The notes beneath the pieces are model-generated. The model saw only the letters and a program-made list of their open reading frames with translations. It made no database searches and was not told where the DNA came from. Source: Frigidibacter albus (lineage in GTDB: Bacteria; Pseudomonadota; Alphaproteobacteria; Rhodobacterales; Rhodobacteraceae). Taken from it: 64,000 nt of DNA. The stretch spans positions 1 to 64,000 of the forward strand of contig NZ_JAAAUC010000014.1 in the NCBI RefSeq assembly GCF_009908165.1. Direction: 5' to 3'. Shown piece by piece: positions 11,887 to 20,715 of this stretch. The position numbers and the translations under genes were made by a program. The stretch's first letter is position 1; each line of letters opens with the position of its first letter.

Positions 11887-11959
11887 ATCCTGTGGTCCTG
11901 CTCTGTTCGTTTTTTGTTTGAACCAAGCCTAACCCGAACAGCGCCCCGCGAAAAGCCGC

Positions 11960-14221
11960 CTAGCGCCGCTTGCGCACAACCTTGCGCTTTATTGCCGTCT
12001 CGCGCGCCTTCACCGCCCCCGGCTTGCGCGGCCGCCCGCGCCCCCCCTTCTTGGTGGCGCCGCCACCGCCCGGCATCCCGCGCCCTTCCAGCTCCAGCAG
12101 CTCCAGCATCAGCCCGCCGGTCACTGGCACCGCCTCGGACAGGCGCACAGTCACCCGTTGGCCCAGCCCGATCAGCGTGCCGCTTTCCGACCCCATCAGC
12201 GTCTGCGCATCGGCATCGAAATGATAGAACTCGCGCCCCAGCGTGCGGATCGGGATCAGCCCGTCCGCCCCCGTCTCATCAAGCCGGATGAACAGCCCGA
12301 ACCGCGTGACACCCGACACCCGCCCGGTGAACTCTGCCCCCACCCGGTCTGCCAGGAACGCCGCCAGATAGCGATCGGTCGTGTCCCGCTCCGCCGCCAT
12401 GCTGCGCCGCTCGGTGTCGGATATCAGCTTGGCCGTCTCCTCCAGCATCTCCACATCCTGCGCCGACAGCCCGTCCTTGCCCCAGCCATGCGCCGAAATC
12501 AGCGCCCGGTGGACGATCAGGTCCGAATAGCGGCGGATGGGCGAGGTGAAATGCGCATAGCTGCGCAGCGCCAGCCCGAAATGCCCGAAGTTGCCCGGAT
12601 GGTAATAGGCCTGCGTCATCGAGCGCAGCGTGGTGATGTTGATCAGCTCGTCGAAATCGGTGTTCTGCGCCTGCGCCAGCAACTGGTTCAGGTGCGCGGT
12701 CTGCAGCACCTGCCCCTTGGCCAGCGTGAAGCCGGACGCCTGCGCCACCTCGCGCAGCGCGTCCAGCTTCTGCGGGCTCGGCTCCTCATGCACCCGGTAC
12801 AGCAGCGGGCGGCGCAGCCGCTCCAGCTCTTCCGCCGCGGCGACATTGGCGAGGATCATGAACTCCTCGATCAGCCGATGCGCATCGAACCGCTCGCGGT
12901 AGTTCACCGAGGCAACCTTGCCATCCTCGGTCAGGATGATCTTGCGTTCGGGCAGGTCGAGGTCCAGCGGCTGCCGCTTGGCCCGCGCCGTCTTCAGCGC
13001 GCCGTAAGCCGCGTAAAGCGGGCGGATCACGTCCTCCAGCAGCTCGGCACAGCGCGCGTTCGGGTTGCCGTCCTGCGCCTCCTGCACCTCGTCATAGACA
13101 AGGCTGGCGACCGATTTCATCAGCCCGCGCACGAAGCGGTGGCTGATCTTGCGGCCCTCGGCATCCACTTTCATCCGCACCGCGATGCAGGGCCGGTTCA
13201 GCCCCTCATGCAAGGAACACAGGTCGCCCGACAGATGATCGGGCAGCATCGGCACCACCCGGTCGGGGAAATAGCTGGAATTGCCGCGCAGCCGCGCCTC
13301 GCGGTCGATCGCGCTCTGCGGCGTCACGAAATGCGCCACATCGGCGATGGCGACCCAGATGATATGCCCGCCCGGGTTCTTGGGGTCGTCATCGGGCTCG
13401 GCATAGCAGGCGTCATCGTGGTCGCGCGCATCGACCGGGTCGATTGTGACAAGCGGCATGTCGCGCAAGTCCTCGCGCTCGCCGAGCCCTGCAGGCTCCA
13501 TCGCGTCCGACAGGCGGATCACCTCATCGGGAAAATCGTCCGGGATGCCATGCTGGTGAATCGCGATCAGCGACACCGCCTTCGGCGCCGAAGGATCGCC
13601 CAGCCGCTCGATCACCCGCGCCTGCGGCAGGCCGAGGCGCGCCCGCGGCCCGGCCTGCTCGGCCTCCACTAGCTCGCCATCCTGAGCGTCAAGCGTCGCA
13701 TCGCGCGCCACCCGCCATTCCTTGTCGGACCCCTTGTCGATGGGCACGATCCGCCCGCCCTCGGCGCCCTTGCGGAAGATGCCCAGCACCTTGTGCGCCA
13801 CCACGCCAATCGGCCGGATCAGCCGCGCCTGATAGTCGTGATCCTCGGCCCCCACCTCGATCAGCTTGGCCAGAATCCGGTCCCCGGCCGCCACCGGCAG
13901 ATCGCCCTTGCGCGGCACGAACAGCACGCGCGGCACGGCGCCCTTGCCGTCCCACTCCATCGGCTTGGCGAACTGGTCGCCATCCGCATCGGGCGGCAGG
14001 ATCGTCAGGATCGTCACCGGCGGCAGCTTGTCCGCATCGCGGTAGGTGCTGCGCCGCCGTTCGAGCGAGCCCTCGGCCTCCATCTCCTTCAGAAGGCGCT
14101 TCAGCTCGATCCGCTCGGCGCCCTTGATGTCGAAGGCCTTGGCGATGTCGCGCTTTGCGGCGGCGCCGGGATGGTCGGCGATCCAGTCGAGGATCTCTTG
14201 CTTGGAGGGTATCTGTGCCAT
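11960..14221 (-). CDS. rnr: Ribonuclease R
   Basis: Processive 3'-5' exoribonuclease able to degrade structured RNA; acts in RNA turnover, rRNA quality control and trans-translation. Visible parts in order: N-terminal helix-turn-helix (about 5-60), cold-shock/OB domains (about 70-230), the catalytic RNB domain with the metal-binding cluster DPVDARDHDDA at 261-271 and the ISAHGWGKDG/YSDLIVHRALI region, an S1 RNA-binding domain (about 625-705), and a strongly basic C-terminal tail (KKGGRGRPRKPG ... KVVRKRR) as in canonical RNase R. 753 residues is normal. It sits 62 bases after the dapE-GNAT-DUF2064 set on the same strand. Confidence 0.97.
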   Translation of the reverse strand: MAQIPSKQEILDWIADHPGAAAKRDIAKAFDIKGAERIELKRLLKEMEAEGSLERRRSTYRDADKLPPVTILTILPPDADGDQFAKPMEWDGKGAVPRVLFVPRKGDLPVAAGDRILAKLIEVGAEDHDYQARLIRPIGVVAHKVLGIFRKGAEGGRIVPIDKGSDKEWRVARDATLDAQDGELVEAEQAGPRARLGLPQARVIERLGDPSAPKAVSLIAIHQHGIPDDFPDEVIRLSDAMEPAGLGEREDLRDMPLVTIDPVDARDHDDACYAEPDDDPKNPGGHIIWVAIADVAHFVTPQSAIDREARLRGNSSYFPDRVVPMLPDHLSGDLCSLHEGLNRPCIAVRMKVDAEGRKISHRFVRGLMKSVASLVYDEVQEAQDGNPNARCAELLEDVIRPLYAAYGALKTARAKRQPLDLDLPERKIILTEDGKVASVNYRERFDAHRLIEEFMILANVAAAEELERLRRPLLYRVHEEPSPQKLDALREVAQASGFTLAKGQVLQTAHLNQLLAQAQNTDFDELINITTLRSMTQAYYHPGNFGHFGLALRSYAHFTSPIRRYSDLIVHRALISAHGWGKDGLSAQDVEMLEETAKLISDTERRSMAAERDTTDRYLAAFLADRVGAEFTGRVSGVTRFGLFIRLDETGADGLIPIRTLGREFYHFDADAQTLMGSESGTLIGLGQRVTVRLSEAVPVTGGLMLELLELEGRGMPGGGGATKKGGRGRPRKPGAVKARETAIKRKVVRKRR

Positions 14222-14283
14222 GCCCCATCGCTAGCATGGCCCGCAGGCGTCGTCACGCCAGAAGCTGGGGGCGCCTTGGCGCG

Positions 14284-14871
14284 TCAGCGGCGGCCCGCAG
14301 GGCGCGGCAGGTCCGCCGCCTCATCGACATCGGCCAGCGTGTCGGCCTCGGCAATGCGCAGCCCCCGCAGCGTCGCCAGCGTATCCGCACGCGCATCGGC
14401 GGTGGACCAGCGCACCCCGGCGAACAGCCCCGGGGGTGGCAGATGCCGCAGCCCGATCAGCCAATATCCCCCATCCGGCGCCGGCCCGATCACTGCATCC
14501 GCCGCCCCCAGCCTGCGGAACGCCGCCGCGATATGCCGCCGCCGCAGCCCCGGAATATCGGCCCCCACGATCACCACCGGCGCCCCCGGCCCCGCGCCCT
14601 GCAACAGCCGCCCCATCCGCGCGCCCAGATCCCCCCGTCCCTGCGGCAGCCGGGGGATCTGCCCGGGCCAGACCCGGCTCGCGGCCCCCTCGGCATCGGG
14701 TGCCACCGCCAAGGCCACCTGCCAGCGCGGGTCCACCACTTGCCGCAGCAGCGCCCGGCATTGATGGCGGAACCACCAGGCCGCCGGCACCATCCCGATC
14801 TGCCGCCCCAGCCGGGTCTTCACCCGCCCCGGCCGCGGCTCTTTCACCATCACGATCAGCAACGGCCTCAT
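14284..14871 (-). CDS. DUF2064 / TIGR04282 family glycosyltransferase-like protein
   Basis: A 195-residue GT-A-fold nucleotidyl/glycosyltransferase-like protein. The N-terminus MVKEPRPGRVKTRLG is the phosphate-binding loop of this family, and VIVGADIPGLRRRHI and IGPAPDGGYWLIGL carry the metal-binding Asp and the family signature. Some relatives are linked to arsenosugar synthesis, but no arsenic genes lie nearby, so that role should not be assumed. Its ATG overlaps the stop of the GNAT gene by 4 bases, making it the third gene of a tightly coupled dapE-GNAT-DUF2064 unit. Soluble, with a high Arg content. Confidence 0.85.
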   Translation of the reverse strand: MRPLLIVMVKEPRPGRVKTRLGRQIGMVPAAWWFRHQCRALLRQVVDPRWQVALAVAPDAEGAASRVWPGQIPRLPQGRGDLGARMGRLLQGAGPGAPVVIVGADIPGLRRRHIAAAFRRLGAADAVIGPAPDGGYWLIGLRHLPPPGLFAGVRWSTADARADTLATLRGLRIAEADTLADVDEAADLPRPAGRR

Positions 14872-15293
14872 CGCAAGGGGCGCACCATGTCGCGGTGCGG
14901 GATGCCGGCGTCCAGATACTCCGGCCCCTCCGCCACGAACCCCAGCCGCTCATAGAACCCCAGCGCGTGCGTCTGCGCCCCCAGCTTCGCCCGCCGCAAC
15001 GCCGGATCGGCCGCCAGCACCGCCAGCGCCTTTTCCATCAGCGCCACGCCCAGCCCGCTGCCCCGCGCCGAGGCCAGCACGCAGACCCGGCCGATCTTGC
15101 CCGTCTCCCCGCTGCGCAGCAGCCGGGCCGAACCCATCGGCACCCCGTCCACGAAGGCCAGCAGATGCACCGCCTCCCCGTCCAGATCGTCCACCTCATC
15201 GGCCTCGGGCACGCCCTGTTCCTCGATGAACACGGTCCGGCGCAACGCGAGGCAGGCGGCCAAATCTTCCGTCACCCGCACCTCCACCGTCAC
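14868..15293 (-). CDS. GNAT family N-acetyltransferase
   Basis: A 141-residue single-domain acyltransferase using acetyl-CoA. The N-terminal [22 protein letters not shown] is characteristic of the ElaA/YjcF branch, and the acetyl-CoA pyrophosphate loop is seen as [14 protein letters not shown] (R/Q-x-x-G-x-G/A). The substrate is unknown. It overlaps dapE upstream and the DUF2064 gene downstream by 4 bases each (ATGA), so all three are read as one translationally coupled message. Whether it acts on a diaminopimelate-pathway intermediate is speculation from context. Confidence 0.9.
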   Translation of the reverse strand: MTVEVRVTEDLAACLALRRTVFIEEQGVPEADEVDDLDGEAVHLLAFVDGVPMGSARLLRSGETGKIGRVCVLASARGSGLGVALMEKALAVLAADPALRRAKLGAQTHALGFYERLGFVAEGPEYLDAGIPHRDMVRPLR

Positions 15294-16456
15294 GCGAAAT
15301 ACTCCTGCAGGATCCGCGCATAGACCGCCTTCAGCGCATGGATCTGCGCCACCTCCACCCGCTCATCGACCTGATGCATGGTCTTGCCGACCAGCCCGAA
15401 CTCCACCACCGGGCAATGGTCCTTCACGAAGCGCGCATCCGACGTCCCGCCCGAAGTTGACAGCGCTGGCACAACCCCCGTCTCGGCCTCCACCGCCGCT
15501 GCAACCAGCCGCACGAACGCGCCGGGCGGGGTCACGAAGCTCTCGCCCGACACCTCCACCCGCATCTCGACCGTCACGCCCGTCTCCGCCTCTACCCGCG
15601 CCACTTCAGCCTGCAGCCTTTCGGTCAGGCTGGCCGAGCTATGCGCGTCATTGAAGCGGATGTTGACCGTCGCCCCAGCCTTCGCCGGGATCACGTTGTT
15701 CGCCGGGTTGCCACAATCGATGGTCGTCACCTGCAGGGTCGAGGCGTCGAAATGCTCGGTCCCGCCGTCCAGCGGCTCCGCCGTCAGCCGCCCCAGCAGG
15801 CTGACCAGCGCGTGCAAGGGGTTCTTCGCGCGGTGCGGATACGCCGAATGCCCCTGCACCCCCTGCACCGTGAAGAACGCCGTCATCGACCCGCGCCGGC
15901 CGATCTTCATCATGTCGCCCAGCACCTCGGGGCAGGTCGGCTCGCCCACAAGGCACACGCTCATGGCCTCGCCTTGCGCCGCCATCCAGTCCAGCAAAGC
16001 CACGGTGCCATCCTTGCCCGGCCCCTCCTCATCCCCGGTGATGGTCAGGATCACCGCGCCGTCCGGTGGCGTCTGCCGCACGAAATCACAGGCCGCCGCC
16101 GCAAAGGCCGCCACGCCGGACTTCATGTCCGTCGCCCCGCGCCCCCAGATCTCCGCCCCCACGATCTCGCCGCCAAACGGATCGCGCGACCATGCCGCGG
16201 CGTCCCCCACCGGCACCACATCCGTATGCCCGTTGAACCCGAACGTCCGCGCCGCGCCCTTGGCGCCCCAGCGCGCAAACAGGTTCGGCACGCCGTTGCG
16301 GTCCACCCTTGTGCAGTTGAACCCCGCCCCGGTCAGCAACCCCTCCAGCAGCCGCAGCGCCCCGCCCTCGGCGGGCGTGACAGACGGGCAGCGGATCAGC
16401 TCGGCGGTCAGCGCCACGGGATCCACGGGCAGGTTCGGGCGGGCGGCATCGGTCAT
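15290..16456 (-). CDS. dapE: Succinyl-diaminopimelate desuccinylase
   Basis: Zinc-dependent M20 peptidase-family enzyme that hydrolyses N-succinyl-LL-diaminopimelate to LL-diaminopimelate in the lysine/peptidoglycan pathway. The metal ligands are in their standard places: [11 protein letters not shown] (His), [10 protein letters not shown] (Asp), TGDEEGP (catalytic Glu-Glu), GEPT (Glu/Asp) and, near the C-terminus, a GGTSDARF block typical of DapE. The dimerisation lid domain lies between about 185 and 295. 388 residues is normal. The acyl donor step partner dapD is also in this window (about 6 kb away, same strand). AGGAG precedes the ATG by 8 bases. It heads a three-gene overlapping unit. 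Confidence 0.96.
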   Translation of the reverse strand: MTDAARPNLPVDPVALTAELIRCPSVTPAEGGALRLLEGLLTGAGFNCTRVDRNGVPNLFARWGAKGAARTFGFNGHTDVVPVGDAAAWSRDPFGGEIVGAEIWGRGATDMKSGVAAFAAAACDFVRQTPPDGAVILTITGDEEGPGKDGTVALLDWMAAQGEAMSVCLVGEPTCPEVLGDMMKIGRRGSMTAFFTVQGVQGHSAYPHRAKNPLHALVSLLGRLTAEPLDGGTEHFDASTLQVTTIDCGNPANNVIPAKAGATVNIRFNDAHSSASLTERLQAEVARVEAETGVTVEMRVEVSGESFVTPPGAFVRLVAAAVEAETGVVPALSTSGGTSDARFVKDHCPVVEFGLVGKTMHQVDERVEVAQIHALKAVYARILQEYFA

Positions 16457-16751
16457 CGGGCAGGCTCCTATCGCTGTGCCCCCTCGATACCGGCTGACCC
16501 CCGTCGCTGCAATCGCGGCGCGACTGTTGCAAAACTGCCTGCGCCATGGGGTTACGGGGCCATCATGTCAAAAGACATTAACAACGCATCGCAACTCTCG
16601 CATATCATGGACAAAACAATGACCCGAGGCAGGGCGAGCATACCGGGGGCGCAACGTCACCCCCACCGGGCAGTAACGAGAGCAAGGCAAGCGGGGCATC
16701 AGACTCCGCAGGTATGATTGCGGCTGTCTTCGGGGAACCGGGGGCGGAAGA
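16457..16751 (+). other. Leader region of the Hint locus
   Basis: About 295 bases between the divergent dapE and the first Hint gene. Part of it (16561-16625) is AT-richer with CATTAAC and CATATCATGG motifs. I see no stem-loop terminator, no RNA gene and no recognised operator. A weak GGGGGCGGAAGA lies before the ATG. Confidence 0.4.
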
Positions 16752-18329
16752 ATGGCGACAGGTTCGGAGCTGAGCTACAATACCAATGCCTCTGCGACGC
16801 AGATGGCGAACACGATCATGGGCGATGGCGTCACCGTCGTCGGCGCCTCCTACAGCGGCGACAAAGCGTCCTCCGGCACCTATTCTAGGGGCGATTCCCG
16901 CTCTCCCGAGGCAACGCCCTCCGATACCGGCGTGATCCTCTCGACCGGCCATGTCGTCGATTTCACCCAATCCTCTGGCGATCCGAACCGCAGCAGCTCG
17001 ACCTCGACCGATACCCGCGGCATCGACAACAACGCGCAATTCAACGCGCTGGCCGGCACCAACACCTATGACGCGGCGATGCTGGACGTGGATTTCATCC
17101 CGACCGGCGACACGATGACGATGACCTTCACCTTCGCGTCCGAAGAATACCCCGAATATGTCGACTCGATCTACAACGACATGGTGGGCGTCTGGGTCAA
17201 CGGCGTGCCGGTCGAGGCGGGCTTCGGCAATGGCGATATCAGCGTCACCAACATCAACGCGGGCACGGCACCCAACCTCTTCATCGGCAACACCAATGAC
17301 GCCTACAACACCGAAATGGACGGGTTCACCGTCACCATGACGCTGACCTTCCCGGTGATCCCGGGCCAGGTGAACTCCATCCGTATCGGCATCGCCGATG
17401 TGGCGGATTCGCAATACGACTCGGCGGTGCTGATCGCCGCCGACAGCCTGCAGACCACACTGATCGCGGCCGATGATGCCGGATCGGTCTTTGCCGACCA
17501 TGCCACCACGCTGGATGTGCTGGACAATGACATCAACACCGCCGGCGGCGTGCTGAAAGTCACCCATATCAACGGCGTCGCGGTGGTGCCGGGCCAGACC
17601 ATCACCCTGCCCTCGGGCGACCAGGTCAAGCTCAACGCCGACATGACGCTGACCTTCACCGCCGATGACGATGCCGGCGAGGTCGCCTTCACCTACACCA
17701 TCTCGAACGGCCTGGGCAAAAGCGACATCGGCCTCATCACCATCGACACCATCCCCTGCTTCGTCGCCGGCACGATGATCCTGACTCCGCAGGGCGAGGT
17801 GGCGGTAGAGGCGCTACAGCCCGGCGACATGGTCTGCACCAAGGATAACGGCCCGCAGCCCCTGCGCTGGATCGGCCGCCGCAGCGTGGCCGCCGAGGGG
17901 GCCTTCGCCCCGATCCGCATCACTGCCGGCACCTTCGGCGACCACCGCACCCTGACCGTGTCACCCCTGCACCGCATCCTGATCCGCGACCGCCGGGCCG
18001 AGCTGCTGTTCGGCGAGGCCGAGGTGTTGGTCGCAGCCCGCGATCTGGTCGATGACGCGCGGGTTCGGGCAATGCCGGGCGGCAGCGTCGAATATGTCCA
18101 CCTGCTGTTCGATCAGCATCAGGTGGTCTTCTCCGAAGGACTGCCGACCGAAAGCTTCCTGCCCGGCCCCCAATTGGAGCGCAGCTTCGAGGCCGAGATC
18201 GTCGCCGAGATCTGCACCCTCTTCCCCGAGCTCGACCCCGCCACCGGGGGCGGCTACAGCGCCGCCGCCCGCCGCACCCTGCGCAGGTTCGAGGCGCGGC
18301 TGCTGCAGCCGCTGCCCGCCGCAGCCTGA
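16752..18329 (+). CDS. Choice-of-anchor L domain protein with C-terminal Hint domain
   Basis: A 525-residue protein in two halves. Residues about 8-240 form a choice-of-anchor L domain: MGDGVTVVGASYSGD at the start, GVILSTGHVVDF, and FASEEYPEYVDSIYNDMVGVWVNG. A short beta-rich linker resembling VCBS/cadherin repeats (about 245-330) follows. The Hint_2 domain begins at PCFVAGTMILTPQGE with the expected Cys336, continues through the family signature DNGPQPLRWIGRR and keeps the block-B His407 in TVSPLHRIL. Hint modules of this class can cleave the protein at Cys, but no C-terminal splice junction (His-Asn) is present. No Sec signal peptide is visible; related proteins are usually secreted by type I systems. 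Probably a surface or secreted protein; function unknown. Confidence 0.88.
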   Translation: MATGSELSYNTNASATQMANTIMGDGVTVVGASYSGDKASSGTYSRGDSRSPEATPSDTGVILSTGHVVDFTQSSGDPNRSSSTSTDTRGIDNNAQFNALAGTNTYDAAMLDVDFIPTGDTMTMTFTFASEEYPEYVDSIYNDMVGVWVNGVPVEAGFGNGDISVTNINAGTAPNLFIGNTNDAYNTEMDGFTVTMTLTFPVIPGQVNSIRIGIADVADSQYDSAVLIAADSLQTTLIAADDAGSVFADHATTLDVLDNDINTAGGVLKVTHINGVAVVPGQTITLPSGDQVKLNADMTLTFTADDDAGEVAFTYTISNGLGKSDIGLITIDTIPCFVAGTMILTPQGEVAVEALQPGDMVCTKDNGPQPLRWIGRRSVAAEGAFAPIRITAGTFGDHRTLTVSPLHRILIRDRRAELLFGEAEVLVAARDLVDDARVRAMPGGSVEYVHLLFDQHQVVFSEGLPTESFLPGPQLERSFEAEIVAEICTLFPELDPATGGGYSAAARRTLRRFEARLLQPLPAAA

Positions 18330-18348
18330 CTGGACAAGGGAGCACCCG

Positions 18349-19431
18349 ATGACCTGGCTTGCCACCTTCACCCCCCTGCGCGGCGCCCGCCGCATCCTGC
18401 CCGCCGCCTTTCCCGCGGAAATGCCGCGCGGCAGCCTGCTGATGGAAATCGCGCCGCCCGGCCCCTGCCCGCGCGGGCTGTGGCTGCTCGGCCACCGCGA
18501 CACCGCGGGCGAGGGCTGGTGGCTGACGCTTGACGTGCTGCCCGAAGGCCGGCTGCAACTGCGCATGGCCCGAGGCGCGCAGCAGCTGCGGCTGGTGCTG
18601 TCCGGCTGGGCCGAGGCGTCGTCGGACCCGATGCGCCTGACCTTCAGCTGGGATTGCGCCGCCGGGCGCAGCCTGCTGAGCCTTGAGAATCCGGTGACCG
18701 GCGCCCTGCGCCAGGCCGAGCTTGCCGCCGCGCTGCCGGTGCCGGGTGCCGCGTTGGAGGGGCTCTTTGCCGCGCCGCTCGCGCACCGCGACCGCGCCGT
18801 GGCCTGGTTCGCCGCCGCCACCCATGTCCACCGACCCGGCCCCTGCCCCGGCCTTGCGGGGCAAACGATGATCGACACGCCGGCGGGCCCCCGCGCGGTT
18901 GCGGACCTGCGCGCCGGCGACTGGGTCACCACGCTCGACAACGGCCCGCAGCCGCTGCGCTGGACCGGCCGCGTCAAGGTCCCCGCGCTTGGCGGCTTTG
19001 CCCCGCTGCGCATGGCCGCGCCCTATTTCGGGCTGGAGCGCGATCTGGTGCTGGCCCCGCAGCAGCGCGTGCTGCTGTCAGGCGTCGATGTCGAGGATAC
19101 ACTCGGCCGCGACGAGGTTCTGGCCGAGGCGCGCCACCTTGCCGATGGCCTCACCGCCCTGACCGATGCCAGCGCCGCCACCGTCACCTGGCACGCCCTG
19201 CTGCTGGACCGGCACGAGCTGATCCTGGCCGAGGGGCACGCGGTGGAAAGCCTCTATGCCGGCAGCCTCGCCCGCCGCCCCGATCTGGCGGCAACGACGC
19301 TGCTCGCCCGGCTCGCCGCGACCGGCACCCTGCCGCTGCACCGCCACCCGGTCCGGCCCGAACTGCACGAACACGAGGCGCGGGGGCTGTGCCTGAAGCG
19401 GATGCGCGCAAGGGGGCCGCTGGCGGCGTGA
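18349..19431 (+). CDS. Second Hint-domain protein, catalytic residues altered
   Basis: A 360-residue protein starting 19 bases after the previous gene, with AAGGGAG before its ATG. Residues 1-155 are a beta-rich N-terminal part that I cannot assign (LLMEIAPPGPCPRGLWLLGH ... SWDCAAGRSLLSLENP). The Hint_2 domain starts near Cys166 and shares DNGPQPLRWTGRVKVP with the upstream protein. Two features differ: the Cys is two residues further from the TMI motif (CPGLAGQTMI against CFVAGTMI), and the block-B His is replaced by Gln239 (LAPQQRVLL against VSPLHRILI). Autoprocessing may therefore be lost or changed. No signal peptide. It forms an obvious operon with the anchor-L protein. Confidence 0.85.
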   Translation: MTWLATFTPLRGARRILPAAFPAEMPRGSLLMEIAPPGPCPRGLWLLGHRDTAGEGWWLTLDVLPEGRLQLRMARGAQQLRLVLSGWAEASSDPMRLTFSWDCAAGRSLLSLENPVTGALRQAELAAALPVPGAALEGLFAAPLAHRDRAVAWFAAATHVHRPGPCPGLAGQTMIDTPAGPRAVADLRAGDWVTTLDNGPQPLRWTGRVKVPALGGFAPLRMAAPYFGLERDLVLAPQQRVLLSGVDVEDTLGRDEVLAEARHLADGLTALTDASAATVTWHALLLDRHELILAEGHAVESLYAGSLARRPDLAATTLLARLAATGTLPLHRHPVRPELHEHEARGLCLKRMRARGPLAA

Positions 19432-19491
19432 GGCTCAGGTTTTCTGGGGCTCAGGTTTTCTGGGGCTCAGGTTTTCTGAGGCTCAGGGCTT
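19432..19491. repeat. 16-bp tandem repeat, about 3.7 copies
   Basis: The unit GGCTCAGGTTTTCTGG occurs exactly at 19432-19447 and 19448-19463, with one change at 19464-19479, and a fourth partial copy starts at 19480. The array begins at the base after the stop codon of the second Hint gene; the stop codon of the convergent gene (19483-19485) lies in the partial copy. Confidence 0.95.
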
Positions 19492-19839
19492 GTCGTAGAA
19501 CGGCGTCATCTGCGCCACGATCACCGAATTCTCGGCCAGCGCCCGGTCCATCAGCGCGCGTTCTTCCGCGTCGATCTCGTCGCCCTGCGCCACGCGCTCG
19601 GCCAGCGTGCCATAGCCGGTCACGTCCAGCGGCGCGAGGTCGGCCTGTTTGAGGATCGCCACCGTCTCGCGCACCGCCTCGGCCTCGTCGACGCCCGAGG
19701 CATAACACATCAGCGCCGCCCCGGTCGCGCCCTTGGGCAACCCGTCATCGGCGCTGCGGCCAACCTCGACCACCAGCGTGAAGACCTGCTGCGGGCGTTT
19801 GATCTTTTCCACGGTCGGTTTGGCTGTCTCGTCACTCAT
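19483..19839 (-). CDS. Hypothetical cytosolic protein
   Basis: 118 residues, no signal peptide or membrane segment. After a short charged N-terminus (1-17) comes a compact alpha/beta-looking region: QVFTLVVEVGRSADDGLPKGATGAALMCYASGVDEAEAVRETVAIL, then an acidic helical part with LAERVAQGDEIDAEERALMDRALAENSVIVAQM. I do not recognise the family. I chose the ATG at 19839 (AGAGGCAG upstream, protein starts MSDETAKPT) over an in-frame ATG 57 bases earlier with no ribosome site. It is convergent with the Hint operon and ends inside the 16-bp repeat array. Confidence 0.75.
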   Translation of the reverse strand: MSDETAKPTVEKIKRPQQVFTLVVEVGRSADDGLPKGATGAALMCYASGVDEAEAVRETVAILKQADLAPLDVTGYGTLAERVAQGDEIDAEERALMDRALAENSVIVAQMTPFYDKP

Positions 19840-19926
19840 CGCGCTGCCTCTGCCTAGCTGTGCAGGTTCAGTCGCATTCTTCCCCGTGTCGTGCAAGCGG
19901 CCTGCTCGGCCCGCGGCGGGGGCCGC

Positions 19927-20649
19927 CTACTCCGCCTTGTGCCCCGGCAGCGTCACCGGCGCCGTCCACTCGCAGCAGCCGCATTCGGGGCAGAGCCCGT
20001 CCGGCAGCACCGCCACCGCCTCCTCCAGCGTGCCGCAGCCAAGGCAGCACGCCTTGCCTTCCGGCGCCACCGCGGGGTCGGTCAGCGCCGCCGGCCGCCG
20101 CACCTCGGCCGGGGGCACGATGGGCAGGCCCGGGCGCGGGTCATCGAAGCGAAACACGCTCAGCACCCCGTCGCCCTCCATGAAGGCATGCTCCACCTCA
20201 CCCAGATTGCGCACCCCGTTCTGGCGCAGGCTGGAGATGACCTCGGCGGCGCCGATATTGCGCCGCTCCATCCCGTCGCGCAGCAGGCGGCCGTCGCCGA
20301 CAATGGCCACCGGCACCCCGTCGATGGTGCGCTTGGCGGTGTCGTAATGCAGGATCAGCCAGTCCAGCCCCTTGTTGATCAGCACGACGATGGTGATGAC
20401 CAGCATGGCATGCAGCAGCGGTACATCGGGGTAGAAGGTCACATCGCCCACGGCAGAGCCAAGCGCGATCACCAGCAGCAGCTCCACCATCGACAGCTGC
20501 GCCACCCCGCGCCCGCCGATCCAGCGGATCAGCACGATGGTGTAGCCGTAGATCATCAGGGTGCGGAACAGGATCTCCAGAAAGAACAGCGGCGGCGCGT
20601 CGCCGAGGAACATCCGCGCAAGGTCGAAGGGAATGGGGGGCTGGTCCAT
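19927..20649 (-). CDS. DUF421 (YetF-like) membrane protein with Cys-rich tail
   Basis: 240 residues: three transmembrane helices (about 18-40, 48-70, 74-96) followed by the cytosolic DUF421 domain (TIDGVPVAIVGDGRLLRDGMERRNIGAAEVISSLRQNGVRNLGEVEHAFMEGDGVLSVF, about 105-165). YetF-type proteins have no settled function. The unusual part is a C-terminal extension with CCLGCG (about 200) and CPECGCC (about 223) pairs, which looks like a small zinc ribbon. The start at MDQPPIPFDL (20649) is preferred: the frame is open much further upstream but that stretch is the dispersed repeat and contains no protein-like sequence. Transcribed away from that repeat. Confidence 0.85.
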   Translation of the reverse strand: MDQPPIPFDLARMFLGDAPPLFFLEILFRTLMIYGYTIVLIRWIGGRGVAQLSMVELLLVIALGSAVGDVTFYPDVPLLHAMLVITIVVLINKGLDWLILHYDTAKRTIDGVPVAIVGDGRLLRDGMERRNIGAAEVISSLRQNGVRNLGEVEHAFMEGDGVLSVFRFDDPRPGLPIVPPAEVRRPAALTDPAVAPEGKACCLGCGTLEEAVAVLPDGLCPECGCCEWTAPVTLPGHKAE

Positions 20650-20715
20650 GTCGGGCTCCACTGGCGCTGCGCGGGCCAACGCGGCTTTCCCGGCCCGGTT
20701 CCGCCTGCACCGGCA

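Noticed and set aside
16752-19431. Inteins in the two Hint proteins
   Set aside because: No C-terminal His-Asn splice junction or downstream extein; the Hint domain runs close to the C-terminus.
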